Shown: positions 45,245 through 56,400 of the stretch, in pieces
Layout of the letters: every line of letters begins with the position of its first letter
How positions within the stretch are numbered: the first letter of the stretch is position 1
From: Cliona cf. orientalis
Taxonomy: Eukaryota > Porifera > Demospongiae > Clionaida > Clionaidae
Length of the DNA stretch: 64,000 nucleotides
NCBI GenBank assembly: GCA_963930775.1
Contig: OZ005699.1
Span: 1,633,501 to 1,697,500 of the forward strand
Direction: 5' to 3'
Notes under the pieces: generated by a model
The model's input: only the letters and a program-made list of their open reading frames with translations
The model's database searches: none
What the model was told of the DNA's origin: nothing
Translations under genes and position numbers: made by a program

Positions 45245-48200
45245 TCAAATTGGCATAGATCGTGGCAAATGCGAGGAATGAAAAAATTCGGACTCAGTAT
45301 CAGTGTCACTATTCAACAAAGGCTTATCAGCACCATGTGAGTTGACAGTCATCTCATCAATACCTGAGCGATTGGCACACTTTTTGCAGCATAGAGTATA
45401 AATCCTATGTACAGCAATTCCAGCAAACTGAAGAAAAGCAATTCCAACCGAGATGCAGACCAAGATCGATTTCAACTGCTCTTTGTTAGCTAGTTCCGCG
45501 TATAAAATCCCACCACTTATTGCAATCAGGTTGCTGAGCGAGAGACCTTGCAGAATCCAGACTGATTTCTTTTTGTAAATCTCTTTCCATCCCATCCACA
45601 GCAGCAACAAAGTGATGACCAGGATTAGTATTGGTAAGTTAACCACTGGAGATATCCCAAGAGTGCTGGAGAAGATTAATAAGAGGATTGCTCTAACGAA
45701 GAGCAGCAGTCCAAGCCAGTACTCATGATTCTTCTTGAATGAAGCAAAGTGTGCATCGTACAATGATTTTGGCATATTAATGGCATCCATTATTTTTCTG
45801 CACTTTTTTTGTCTATAACAATTTCTGCACTTTTCAAGGACACAGTTGCTGCTCTTATCATCCTTGAAAATGCGGTGTTTTAGCCCCTCAATGGAGATAT
45901 AGAGTGTGTAGATTAAGGCAGTTAAAAGGGCAATAAGTGCTACGACAAAGAGTCCAACGTGTTTACCCCTGAGGTATGGAACATTACCGTCGAGGCCCCA
46001 TACCAGTTTAGTTACTTTAGTACCACTTCTTGAATAGATCTTTAGAATGGAAACGGTGAAAACACCAAGAATTGTTCGTATTAGTTTAGCGTAGGACATG
46101 AGGATAAGGGTAACAAGTACTTTGAGTGGACGCTGAGCGCAATTACATTTAGCACACCTTTGGCAATGTATGTACCGAGGCACACATTTCACCACAACCA
46201 TAGCTATGCCTGTTATTACCCAAATGTAGACAGGAAAAGTAAATTGTAAGAAAGACTTCCAAAAAGCATCCATTCCATCCCAGAAACATAAGTCAAATCC
46301 AACATCAAGGTTTAGGATCGCTATAAAGACTCTGAAGAAATACTTTATCACCTTCAGTAGAACGTGATCAATATCAGCATCACTGTGAGGAAATATTAGT
46401 GCTCTGTAAGCCCAGACGATGTTGGCATAAAAGATGAGACCATTTATGCCTCCATTTTCGATTGTTAGGCCTACAAGCATGACAATCCCAACTAGTATGA
46501 GTCCTCCAAGCACAAGAGCAACTACTGCAACATAAGCGCTGCTGCCAAAGCAGTCAAGACAGTGGGTACTCCCAAGAGAGAGGCTATAGCCTTCCTGGCA
46601 CCCACCACATAGCACTCCAGCATGATTAAAAACACACTGAGAATCAGTACCTGAATCTTCCAATCCTTGATCCACTGCAACGGTCACACTTGTACTCTCC
46701 TGGTTACAGTATTCAGATCGACATCTATCATTGAACATCATTTCATTTTCGTCATCTACACCAATCCAGATATGTCCTTCACGGGTAATACGACCAACTC
46801 CATCTTGTAATGTGCAGCTGATCTTGTAGCCGAGTAGTTCAGTATAGCAGTCACAGTATGTGTATGGACTATCGCCAGCCCTACTAAACCCTGGTGGGCA
46901 GTCCTTCAGGGTGACTTTGATAAAAACTGGTGTGGTGAGAAGTACTGTGGAAACTGTGTCCTTTGTATCATATTCCTCGATCGCTGTGTCAATATTGCTG
47001 TAATAGTAGTCTTCGTACTCCCTTCTGTAGCTGGCATTTGTTGATACAAGGTACAGCACCTCGTACTTGCTTTGAGAATGTATGCGAAATTTGAGAGGTG
47101 TGCAGCGATCGTTTCTGCTTACTTGATGTGATTCAAATTCCCAATCGTGATGCTGTGACTTTCCGAAACGTCCAGTGATGGAACCGTTCGATGAACGCAT
47201 GATCTTTGCATACACTGTTCCAGTTGTAGTCCCAAGATCAGCCCCAACAGTAATGGCACTGATGGAAAATGTTTCTCCTGGATAAGCTGTCATGTTGGTC
47301 ATGAATACTTTAGACTTGTCCGTACACTGAGGACGGGTACCGTTGGAATCGCAGAGGCAAACACGAGTTGCTCTGGAGGACACTGTTGAGAGACTATTGT
47401 TTGGCACGAAGGTGAAAATTGATTTTTCATTGTGATCGAGTGCGTTTACCATGCACCGACCCCCGACCTGTGCTCCGTAGATGTTGTCACCTCCTTCTTT
47501 AGCCGAATTGTTTTCAAAGTGGATGTGAAATGAGTCTATATTGAATCCCACATGGCAGTGATAGAAACAAGGTCTATTTATATTCGTTACGAAATCGAAT
47601 GATGGATTGTTGATGAAAATTGCTCCGCCAAATTTTGTTGCGTGATTGTTGTAAAAATGAACCTTTGCCGGCATGATTGTAATTTTCAATATTGATGAGT
47701 ATAGTGCCAATGCTCCACCGCTTTGACCCGAATTGTTTTGGAATTTAACGAAATCAACAAACGAGAATTTGCTATCATGTATACTGATGGATGTACCATG
47801 GTTATTAGAAAACGTGGAATTCTGTATTATGATACCGTGCATGCCATAAAGTAAGACGATTTCGGATTTTTCTTGATAATCTACATTGTTAGTGAAGACA
47901 CAATTATTTATTTCATAGTTCATGGGATCTGGAAGGTCATGAATGTAGTTATAGATGGTTAGTGCAGCACCAGAGTTCATTTCAAGGTCTTCCATGATCG
48001 GTTGGCTAAGCGAGTTATCTTTTATAGTTACATTATATAATGTGAAATTTATAGACATCCAATGATTCAGTGAAACAATACCACCTTCTGTATATCCGGA
48101 TATAGTGGTATTGGCAATGTATATTTGTGATATTTGCAACAACTCCAAAGCTATTGCAGTGCTATTTTTCTGACTGTGGCTAAAGTTACTGTTAGTGATG

Positions 48201-49117
48201 AATACATTCACTACAGTAACATGCAAGAAAAATCCATTAGAGGACTGAAGTTGGAGAGCAAAATCACTACCCGAGTCTAATCTTGACTCATTCATATCAC
48301 AGAAGGTTGAATTGTGCACGTGGCCTGGTGGTTCCAGGTAAGTATCACTTTGTGGTAGATCTGAAATTGTGATATTATCTACAATCACTTGTAAAACATA
48401 TATATATTCGTGTGGTTTTATTGATACCGGATAATGATGTAATCCCCTATGACAGAATGCCAAGGTTTGGGGCTGATTTCCAGAGAGAAAGATTGAATCT
48501 GTGATGGATATATTTGCTACAAATGTGCTGTTCAAAGCAATCTTGCTAGCAATAAATAGCACTCGAGAAATATTCACAAGCATGTTCTGACCACTGCTTA
48601 TCAATACAGCACTTGAGATTAGTTTGATCTGATAGAGGTTTATCGGTGGCTCTTTTAGCTCTCTTAGCTCTCTATCCCTCATCACTATTGAAAAATTTCC
48701 TCCTCCGTTAATGGCTAGATATGAAATATTGAACCCAGAATGAATCTCAATATCACTGCAAATAAGGTTAACCACTACTGGAGGATTCTCCACATCGAAA
48801 TCTGACGTTTTCATTCCTATCATGGTAACGTAGTCAACACTCGTAAACTCAATGTTTGCACATGATGTATGATTTCCGGGTAGAAAGATCAACTTGAATG
48901 AGGATGGAAACAGCTTCCCAAGAGGACCGATATGGAGTTCATGATTTGCAAATTCATCCAGAGTGATACACTGTGATGGGAAAAATGCCACACTGGTGCC
49001 GTGATCATGACAGTCACTAAACTCAGTTGGCTTGATGTAGAAGGTCTTGTCTCCACAAACGGTCGATGAGATGATGTGGAATAACAAGCACAAAATTGAA
49101 ATAGACACAGATGACAT
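45245..49117 (-). CDS. Beta-helix, Cys-rich, multi-span membrane protein (1,290 aa, intronless)
   Basis: Second intact and clearly diverged member of the family. ATG at 49,117 and a signal peptide (ISILCLLFHIISSTVCG). The N-terminal FYIKP...C.TLDEFANHEL motif is shared with its neighbour. The beta-helix ectodomain spans residues about 90-640 (SGGALALY, FGGAIFINN, EGGDNIYGA), the Cys-rich part about 745-850 (CPPGFSRAG, CDCYTELLG, CVFNHAGVLCGGCQEGYS), then about ten membrane spans (NGLIFYANIVWAYR, FPVYIWVITGIAMV, GNVPYLRGKHVGLF). A Cys-rich cytosolic loop (CVLEKCRNCYRQKKC) and a tail with TDTESEF follow. Spacing of the conserved blocks equals that in the 1,298-residue paralogue, so topology is conserved. 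Function unknown. Confidence 0.92.
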   Translation of the reverse strand: MSSVSISILCLLFHIISSTVCGDKTFYIKPTEFSDCHDHGTSVAFFPSQCITLDEFANHELHIGPLGKLFPSSFKLIFLPGNHTSCANIEFTSVDYVTMIGMKTSDFDVENPPVVVNLICSDIEIHSGFNISYLAINGGGNFSIVMRDRELRELKEPPINLYQIKLISSAVLISSGQNMLVNISRVLFIASKIALNSTFVANISITDSIFLSGNQPQTLAFCHRGLHHYPVSIKPHEYIYVLQVIVDNITISDLPQSDTYLEPPGHVHNSTFCDMNESRLDSGSDFALQLQSSNGFFLHVTVVNVFITNSNFSHSQKNSTAIALELLQISQIYIANTTISGYTEGGIVSLNHWMSINFTLYNVTIKDNSLSQPIMEDLEMNSGAALTIYNYIHDLPDPMNYEINNCVFTNNVDYQEKSEIVLLYGMHGIIIQNSTFSNNHGTSISIHDSKFSFVDFVKFQNNSGQSGGALALYSSILKITIMPAKVHFYNNHATKFGGAIFINNPSFDFVTNINRPCFYHCHVGFNIDSFHIHFENNSAKEGGDNIYGAQVGGRCMVNALDHNEKSIFTFVPNNSLSTVSSRATRVCLCDSNGTRPQCTDKSKVFMTNMTAYPGETFSISAITVGADLGTTTGTVYAKIMRSSNGSITGRFGKSQHHDWEFESHQVSRNDRCTPLKFRIHSQSKYEVLYLVSTNASYRREYEDYYYSNIDTAIEEYDTKDTVSTVLLTTPVFIKVTLKDCPPGFSRAGDSPYTYCDCYTELLGYKISCTLQDGVGRITREGHIWIGVDDENEMMFNDRCRSEYCNQESTSVTVAVDQGLEDSGTDSQCVFNHAGVLCGGCQEGYSLSLGSTHCLDCFGSSAYVAVVALVLGGLILVGIVMLVGLTIENGGINGLIFYANIVWAYRALIFPHSDADIDHVLLKVIKYFFRVFIAILNLDVGFDLCFWDGMDAFWKSFLQFTFPVYIWVITGIAMVVVKCVPRYIHCQRCAKCNCAQRPLKVLVTLILMSYAKLIRTILGVFTVSILKIYSRSGTKVTKLVWGLDGNVPYLRGKHVGLFVVALIALLTALIYTLYISIEGLKHRIFKDDKSSNCVLEKCRNCYRQKKCRKIMDAINMPKSLYDAHFASFKKNHEYWLGLLLFVRAILLLIFSSTLGISPVVNLPILILVITLLLLWMGWKEIYKKKSVWILQGLSLSNLIAISGGILYAELANKEQLKSILVCISVGIAFLQFAGIAVHRIYTLCCKKCANRSGIDEMTVNSHGADKPLLNSDTDTESEFFHSSHLPRSMPI

Positions 49118-50083
49118 TCTGTGTCAATAATTCTCATAAGACTTTCTTGACAAATTAACCAGCTAGCTACAACCAGCTATATAGCTAGCTACCTCACTGT
49201 TAGCCTCGGACTGTTTAGATACGTACAGTATAACAGATATGTACAAGCTACACTGAGTCTCAGGTCTCAATACCGGTGTAATATTATATACTTAAGACAT
49301 ACAATGCCATATGATTGGTGCCACAGTGATGATAGCTGCAGGTGTTCATGATCATAAGGGCTAGTCTATGCTGCACCCACCTCACCACAGGTACCACAAA
49401 ACCAAAGTAATGTCACTGGTTTGTACAGGGGGCTCACTTACATCGAATTGGGTACTTGATGATACATGTAGCCCATGATTATGCTTTACTGGTCAGCTGT
49501 CCAGTGCATGGGGACTGACCAGGGGAAAAGAGTAAACAGGTAGTGGCGCTCAAGTCTTAATTCAATTAAGGTATCAATACATGTTACAGAGGCTTTCAGT
49601 TTATACAGTATCTTCCCCTCCTTCTAGACCATGCACTGATCTGTAAAGCAGTATGTGTAGTTCAAGTATATGCATGGTAATTCTGTTGACTTGCTGCACA
49701 TTGTAAAATTTAATGGTGCCAAACCAAGATCGATCTTGTCACAGAATCATATCTAATTCCATGTACACCTCAAACTTTTATTAAACCAATAACATCAAAA
49801 TACCAAAATAATAATATGATATTGTTATTAGAGTGGCCCAATTCACTGATAGCTATATCTTGATTTACAAGAAATGATTTTTGACACTGATGGCACTCCA
49901 TAGATCTGATTAGTCAGTAATAATTATAACACAGATGCTTAGGAATAAATTTTAGCTATACTCACGGGATACTAATAAACAGGGATATTAAATTAATTTT
50001 TAGGAAGAGGAGCACTTAGTCTAGTCTTAGCTACGGTATTATCATAATAATTATAGTCTGTGGACTGCCAATAGAGCTAATAA
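49118..50083. other. Intergenic between receptor gene and KD-C
   Basis: About 1 kb of AT-rich sequence holding the 5' flank of the receptor gene and the 3' flank of KD-C. I see no open frame or element that I can support. Confidence 0.6.
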
Positions 50084-52850
50084 TTATTGTATCAAACATT
50101 GGGTTTCCTTTTTTTTCCTGAGAGGGTAGCCCAGGCTTGTATCCAAAGACGAAAGAGTATCAGTGAAATCTTGCTGATCATCACTGCATGGTACCCGTAA
50201 TGGCTTTTTGCTGTCTACTATTTCTTCATTAGTATAATTTTCAGGAGTGCCATTTGTTTCAGGCTTAAGTTGGATTGGTGCTGCTGCATGTCAAAAAAAA
50301 ATAGTGATCATAAGGAATATGCTAATTGATAATTACATCTGCACCGCATGCAGGCCTAAAATATCAGTTCATATGACTCACTAGTTTGAATACCCTGCTG
50401 TTGAATTAAATCATGTGCAATAGCTCCGAGTCCTGCTTCATTGAGAGCGTCCGTCAGATCTTTTAGTGTGGCAAAGCTAGTGCTGCCTCGACTTACATAC
50501 ATCTACAAAGTTAGTACATGGCTATTACATACACATACATACACAATGTATACAATCAAACTTATACACACCTGCTTGCTTATGTAGCTTAAGCTGTTTT
50601 AGTTCAGTCAGCTCCTTTGCTTGGGCTTGTAGTTGCATCTGTAACTGCTCTCTTTCTTCATTGGCTTTTTGCATCTTCTGAATAATGCTTTCACATAAGG
50701 CAACACTGCTTCCCAGCTCCTTCACCATCCCTTTAGCATGCTTGGAACTACCCCAAAGATGAACTAGATCAGCTTTTAGCTTAGCTGCTTCATCAACTGC
50801 TTCTGTTGCTATTATGATATTATGAGCAGTGTATAATAATACAACAATATTATTATAGCTAACCATGAAAGAGATCTTTGATCTGATAGGCAAGTTGAAC
50901 AAGTTCAGATGACGAATATTCCAGAACCTTGAAGAAGTTCCTCCATGTTGGTTCTGGGCCACTGTTTATCCACTGTTCTATGAACTCAATCACTTCTGAT
51001 GAAGCATTACCTATCTTGTACAATTGACTAAACTCATCTTTGTAATTCAGCCAATGTGGTTTTCTAATCTCCCTAAATGGCTTGGTGCTGGTACTGGTGA
51101 GCTTTATCTGCTTTTTTATTTCATTCAAATTAGACTGTAACTTAGTCAGCACTGGTATATTCATTCCCCATTCCAAGTTGGCCAAGGTCTTCAGTGTCAG
51201 ATGGCTGTCTGGGTTGTACCTGTGATCTATGGTTATTGGATAAAGTTAATGCAATAGTAATAGTGCATGGGGGCCGTATCTGCATGGTGAGATCCACATT
51301 TGATGATAATAATAGCTACTACCTACATGTACATTGCTTTTTACTACACTATAACAGTGTGTGGGTGCATCAAAGGCACCGCCTAAGTGTTTATCCCCCA
51401 AGGTGCACATAGGTAAACTGTCATAGGGCAGTTATGCTTAGTCAGCAGTATAGATGATACACTCTTGATGGTAGTTAAACTACAGCTGCAGCATACAAGC
51501 CAGACTACCGATTCTAGTATAATATTATTATTATTATACTGTACAAATGCATGTACTTATTAGATTTCTATGAAGCCTAACGTGTGTGTGTGCATGCATA
51601 GAGTACAGGATAACTGGTCATGCATAGTTCCTAATATGCAGCTATACAATTCCTTAGAAACTAGTACCTTCATCCTGGGCCCATGGCCAAAAACCAGGCT
51701 AACAATAGTGGCCCAGGAGTGGATTACTTACCTATTTGATCAACTTTGATGACATCCAACTGTGATCCATGTTGACATTCAATCATGCCTATCATTAACA
51801 TAGCTCCATTGGGCAGTCCCATAAGATGAGGCAAGTGTTGATTACTTTTACCCCAAACCACCGGTAGTACTGGGGGATGAATGAAGGAAGTGAAGATTGC
51901 TCCTTGAGCATCAGCAAAATAGAGTTGCTGACTATGGAGGAAGATGGAGCATTCCCTCTTACATACTTTTGCATTAAATTCTGTAAATGAAGCTACTGCA
52001 AGCTCTTCCCAGTCTATACATGATGTATCAGAACTCTTGGACCATGGTGTTGGTGCTTTAAAAACTCGAACCACGTTACCCCAATCTGAAAATGCAATGA
52101 TGATCACATCACAAGTGTCGAATAACACTTCAAAACGGTAGGCACTGTGGAACCCAAACTTATTGATGGAATCGTACTCGCTACGTATACATTTCCAATT
52201 CATGCCATTGTAGATCAATTGACTAATACGAGGATATAGTGTTGGGCGTTTCATGCACACAATAAGACATTCATTCTTGCTGATAGCAATGATTAAGTTA
52301 AAATCATTCTGACGAAGTGTGCTTGGAATAGGTTTGACACTCGATTCTTTGAAGGCAGAGCGATTACTGCTAGAAAATTCCCATATAGTCATATCCTTCC
52401 CACTAATCAGGAGCAGCTTAGAGCAGTAGGTAGTCAGAATGCTATTTGATGCATAGATTGAACTAGGGACAGGATAGTCACTCCACTCATTCTTTGTGAG
52501 AGAATACTTGTACAGTTTTCCTTCTTCCTTGCTATCACGGCCCAACGCATAGACATCTTCATTCCATAGAATAGGAGCTTTGAGGTGGAAGACAGACGGT
52601 GGATTGATGCTATTCATCCTTTCAAACCGAGGTTCCACAAGTGGATGGAGCCTAACCTGTACAGTGTGATAATTAAGGGGCTTAAGCTTTTCTTCCATGC
52701 TAGATATCAACAGATAATAATGGTAGTAGTCATAATTATTATATCAGTTTCACCCTTAATGCTATAATTATTGTATAATAGCCTTCAATGGGAGCATGCA
52801 TAAAAATCCATATTTATTTTTACCTTCGAATTCTCATGAAGAGATGCCAT
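50084..52850 (-). CDS. KD-C: propeller, death-fold, coiled-coil protein with altered C-terminus
   Basis: Exons in phase: 52850-52824 (MASLHENSK), 52656-51732 (propeller), 51226-50864 and 50808-50572 (coiled coil). The KD-A intron between exon 3 and the death-fold exon is absent: 51226-50864 is one continuous exon. Downstream, 50497-50390 encodes only the second half of the Death domain (RGSTSFATLKDLTDALNEAGLG) and joins an open exon 50283-50084 unique to this gene (PIQLKPETNGTPENY...). No acceptor in the 74 bp after the coiled-coil exon restores the frame, so the Death domain is probably lost by deletion, or an exon is used that I cannot see. The propeller keeps DVYALGRDSKEEGKLYKYSL and LLLISGKDMTIWEFS. 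Confidence 0.78.
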
Positions 52851-53448
52851 GAAGGGTTGGAATCACTGCTGTGCACTTAATACGATGCAGCTATTTAACT
52901 CAGTCGATTTGTTTGACCTGGTGACACTGTATACAGATGATACAATTCAAAGATTAGTAATGATATCATATAAAGCTTAAAACCACAAACCAATCATGTG
53001 ATGTACAATGTGCACAGACAGTGATTCACTGACCGCATTTGGTTGGCTCATCACTACTGTGGTGTATTAGGCATGACGTGTGGTTTCAGTTAAAGTTGTA
53101 CACTCATCAGTTTTCAGATTGAAGTAATTTCAACAGAAGTGTTTGCTGTAGCTAGCTATAGTCAATTAAGTCGTATAAGGCAAATTCTTAGGATTTTGGC
53201 AATACATGTATCATGCATGAATGTTCTGGAACCCCATGTAATCTAATAATTAATAACAGAGCATGTACTGGAATCAATAATTAAAATTGTTGTAACGTTG
53301 AACAGTATTATAATTATTAAATTTTTATACTTATCATGTGGTCATAATAATTCCAGTGATTGCTATAATCAAAGCACCAAAGTCAATATTAATAATTATT
53401 ATGAATGAGTAAAAAAAAATGCCTGCTGGCCTATAATAATACACACAC
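52851..53448. other. Intergenic, KD-C promoter side and SMARCAL1 3' side
   Basis: About 600 bp, AT-rich. I see no element or open frame that I can support. Confidence 0.6.
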
Positions 53449-56400
53449 TTAAGTATTATCACAGAAATCAGCTTCATCATCAAAGTGTTCAAAACTATCT
53501 AGATCCTCTTCATGGTCAAATCCAAACCATTCCAACGAATCAACATTATCTGTCGGTTTGCATGGTTCAGCTCCAGTGTAAGTGTCCCTATCGATACACG
53601 TTGATTGTGCAACTTGGTCCCCACGATGACCACTCTCCTCCGCTGGAGTAATAATATCTTGTTGTAGGAGGTAGTTAGCTAACCGAGAGGCAGCGGTTGA
53701 AGTCTTGTGTTTGACAGTTTGCTTCTGTGAACTAGTCTTATCTCGATTGCCTCCTCCTGATTTCGTAGATACAATCTTCAAACTCCTTGAAGTCTGGCTA
53801 CCAGTAGTAGCAACTGTTCCTTTTGATTGTTGAACCGATTTCAATGTATCAATGTGCAGTGATTTGCTGCTAGCTTGGTGAGGAACGCTGAAGTCTGGAT
53901 CATCATCCATAGTTTGCGCTGATGCTAAGTTCTTTGTGGTTTGAGTCTTTCTCCTTGCATTAAAGTTATCAAAGTCATCTTTGTGGTCCTCAGAGCTGGA
54001 GCTGCTACATGTGTGAGAGCTAGAGGCGATTGGCTTATTGTCTTCATCAAAGGATGTGATATCGGCAAGTTCCTCGTCTGATACAAGCTCACTGAAGCAG
54101 TCAAGTAAAGTCAGTTGACTGGGATCCTGAAAAATGTACACACCAGAGGTAAGATACAAAGTAATTAACCCCATTGTACTACATATGACTCCCTAACCGT
54201 TCCTCACTACCTTCACACGAAACTATATGCACAGTGTAGTACTGTCACAATATCATACAGGTATGTACTAAAACATGATACTGTACAATGTACAATGTCA
54301 TGTACATGCATACAGATTCACATACACATGTAGCTATACCTTCATGAAGGTGCTGTCTGCTTTGGAGAAGTCATCCTTTGATAGCCCTGCCTGACTCAGT
54401 ACGTCAAGCTTGCCTTGAATCAGCGGCCTACAACAATATCATAAAATTGCTGATAATAGATAAAGAAGGTACTATAGAGAGTATGGCATAGTTACATTTA
54501 CCATATAAAATCATCCACGGTATCTCTAGCCACCAGATAGTGGACGTTGACAGAGTTCCTCTGACCAATGCGATAAGCTCTGTCTTCAGCTTGGACTAGA
54601 ATCTGTAACAATAAGTGTGTGCAATTATGGATATTAACAAAATTTAATGTATCCTAGACTGAAGAGATGATTTCATATATTCCATGACTATGTGGTTGTA
54701 TGATGCAAGTACAAATACACACAGAAGTCTGCACTATATCTATGGGCATGATATTTCACTCACTCCTGGATTCCAGAACAGCTCAGCAAACACCACAGTT
54801 GAAGATGCAGTCAATGTTAAACCTACAAAAGACACATACACCATGTAAACTTGATTCCTCCCGAGGCTCATGGGCTTGGGGACTATACATGTACTGACCA
54901 GCATTGGCAGTAGTGATGGAGAGAACAGCCAAGAGACACTTCTCGTCATGCTGGAACTGGTCACAGAAAGTCTGCCTGAGCTCGGCAGGTGTCCGACCAT
55001 CAATACGGATATGCCCATAATCCTGCCAAAAATTATTGAATATCATAGATACAAGAGTGGTCACACTGCTATTAAATTTAATGCTACCTTGCCATCAATG
55101 GCCTCACAGATGGCATCCAGGACCACCTTGTGATGGGCAAACACAATCAACTTGCGCCCTCCTTCTAGAAGATCCAAGATGTAATCTCTACATAAAAACA
55201 TAGCCACAAGTATATATAATAGTTGGGTAGATTCATCTCCTGCAAAGGCAGAGCTACTTATGTATACATGTATAGATATAATGTACATGTATGTGATACA
55301 ATAAATGTTACAAGATCACTGTAAGATGGAAGCACCTGATAGCTGGGACCTTGATTCTGCCTGTCTTTTCAAACAGCGGCAAAAGAGCATTCTTTCGGTC
55401 AAGAGCCTACATATACATGCAGTCAAATACACATCAAATAGCACATACATGTGCATATTTATTACTACATGCATGGATACAGACTGCCAGCACCTTGAGC
55501 TTTCCTGCCTTGGTGAGTTCTTCTTTCATGGCTTTCCAATCTGATTTATCCTTGTTCTTTGTCAAAGTGGGGTCTAGCAGAACCTGGAAATAATAACTAT
55601 TAGCTGTCAACGATTTATCTAATTGGAGATGATGTCATACCATCTGTCTCCTTTTCGTCGGTAGTTGATCCAGGACATCTCCTTTGAACCTCCTACAATA
55701 ATCCACAAGCGTCCACTTCATGGTAACCCATGTAATCAACACTAATTAATTGCATACCGGATCATAATTGCCTCTTCCATGTACAATTGGAGTTCATGCA
55801 TGTTGGACGCACCACTAAAGTCCCATCCGAAGTGACCCTGAGTCAGCAAAATACATGTCACCAGTGCTGAGAGGAGAGAGAGAGAATCAATACCTTAACT
55901 CCATTACAGTATCGTTGGCCAAACTCATACAGCGAGACAGATCTGAAATTCTTATCAACAGCAGTGATTTGGGTGTAGAGCTCTATGGGTCGAGAGAGTG
56001 CTGGTGTACCGGATAAGAGAATGGCCCGCTTGGCAGCCTAAACAAAAACAAAAATTTTTTTTACATAAGCATGCCTGCAATCACGTTGCGATGCTAATTC
56101 ATGTGCATGGATGGCTACAAAGAACATGTATGTATAATGGAGCACGAGTGAGATGCAGCGCGAACCTTAAGGATGGGCATGGCTGCTTTACATCGAGCTG
56201 TTCTGTAGTTTTTGAGGAAGTGCGACTCATCCTGCGGATCAATCAAAATTTACATATAAAGCTATACTAGCAAGAGATCATTATCGGTAAGAATATGATT
56301 AATTTTATAGAGGATAATTGGTGATTAGGCAGTCCAGGATATAAAATTGCATACATTTGTGTGTTATATTGATCCCTTGAAATGTGACACATGGCATTGG

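Noticed and set aside
53449..54126. Acidic Ser-rich frame as a separate gene
   Set aside because: It has a proper acceptor in phase with the preceding SMARCAL1 exon, so it is the C-terminal tail of that protein.
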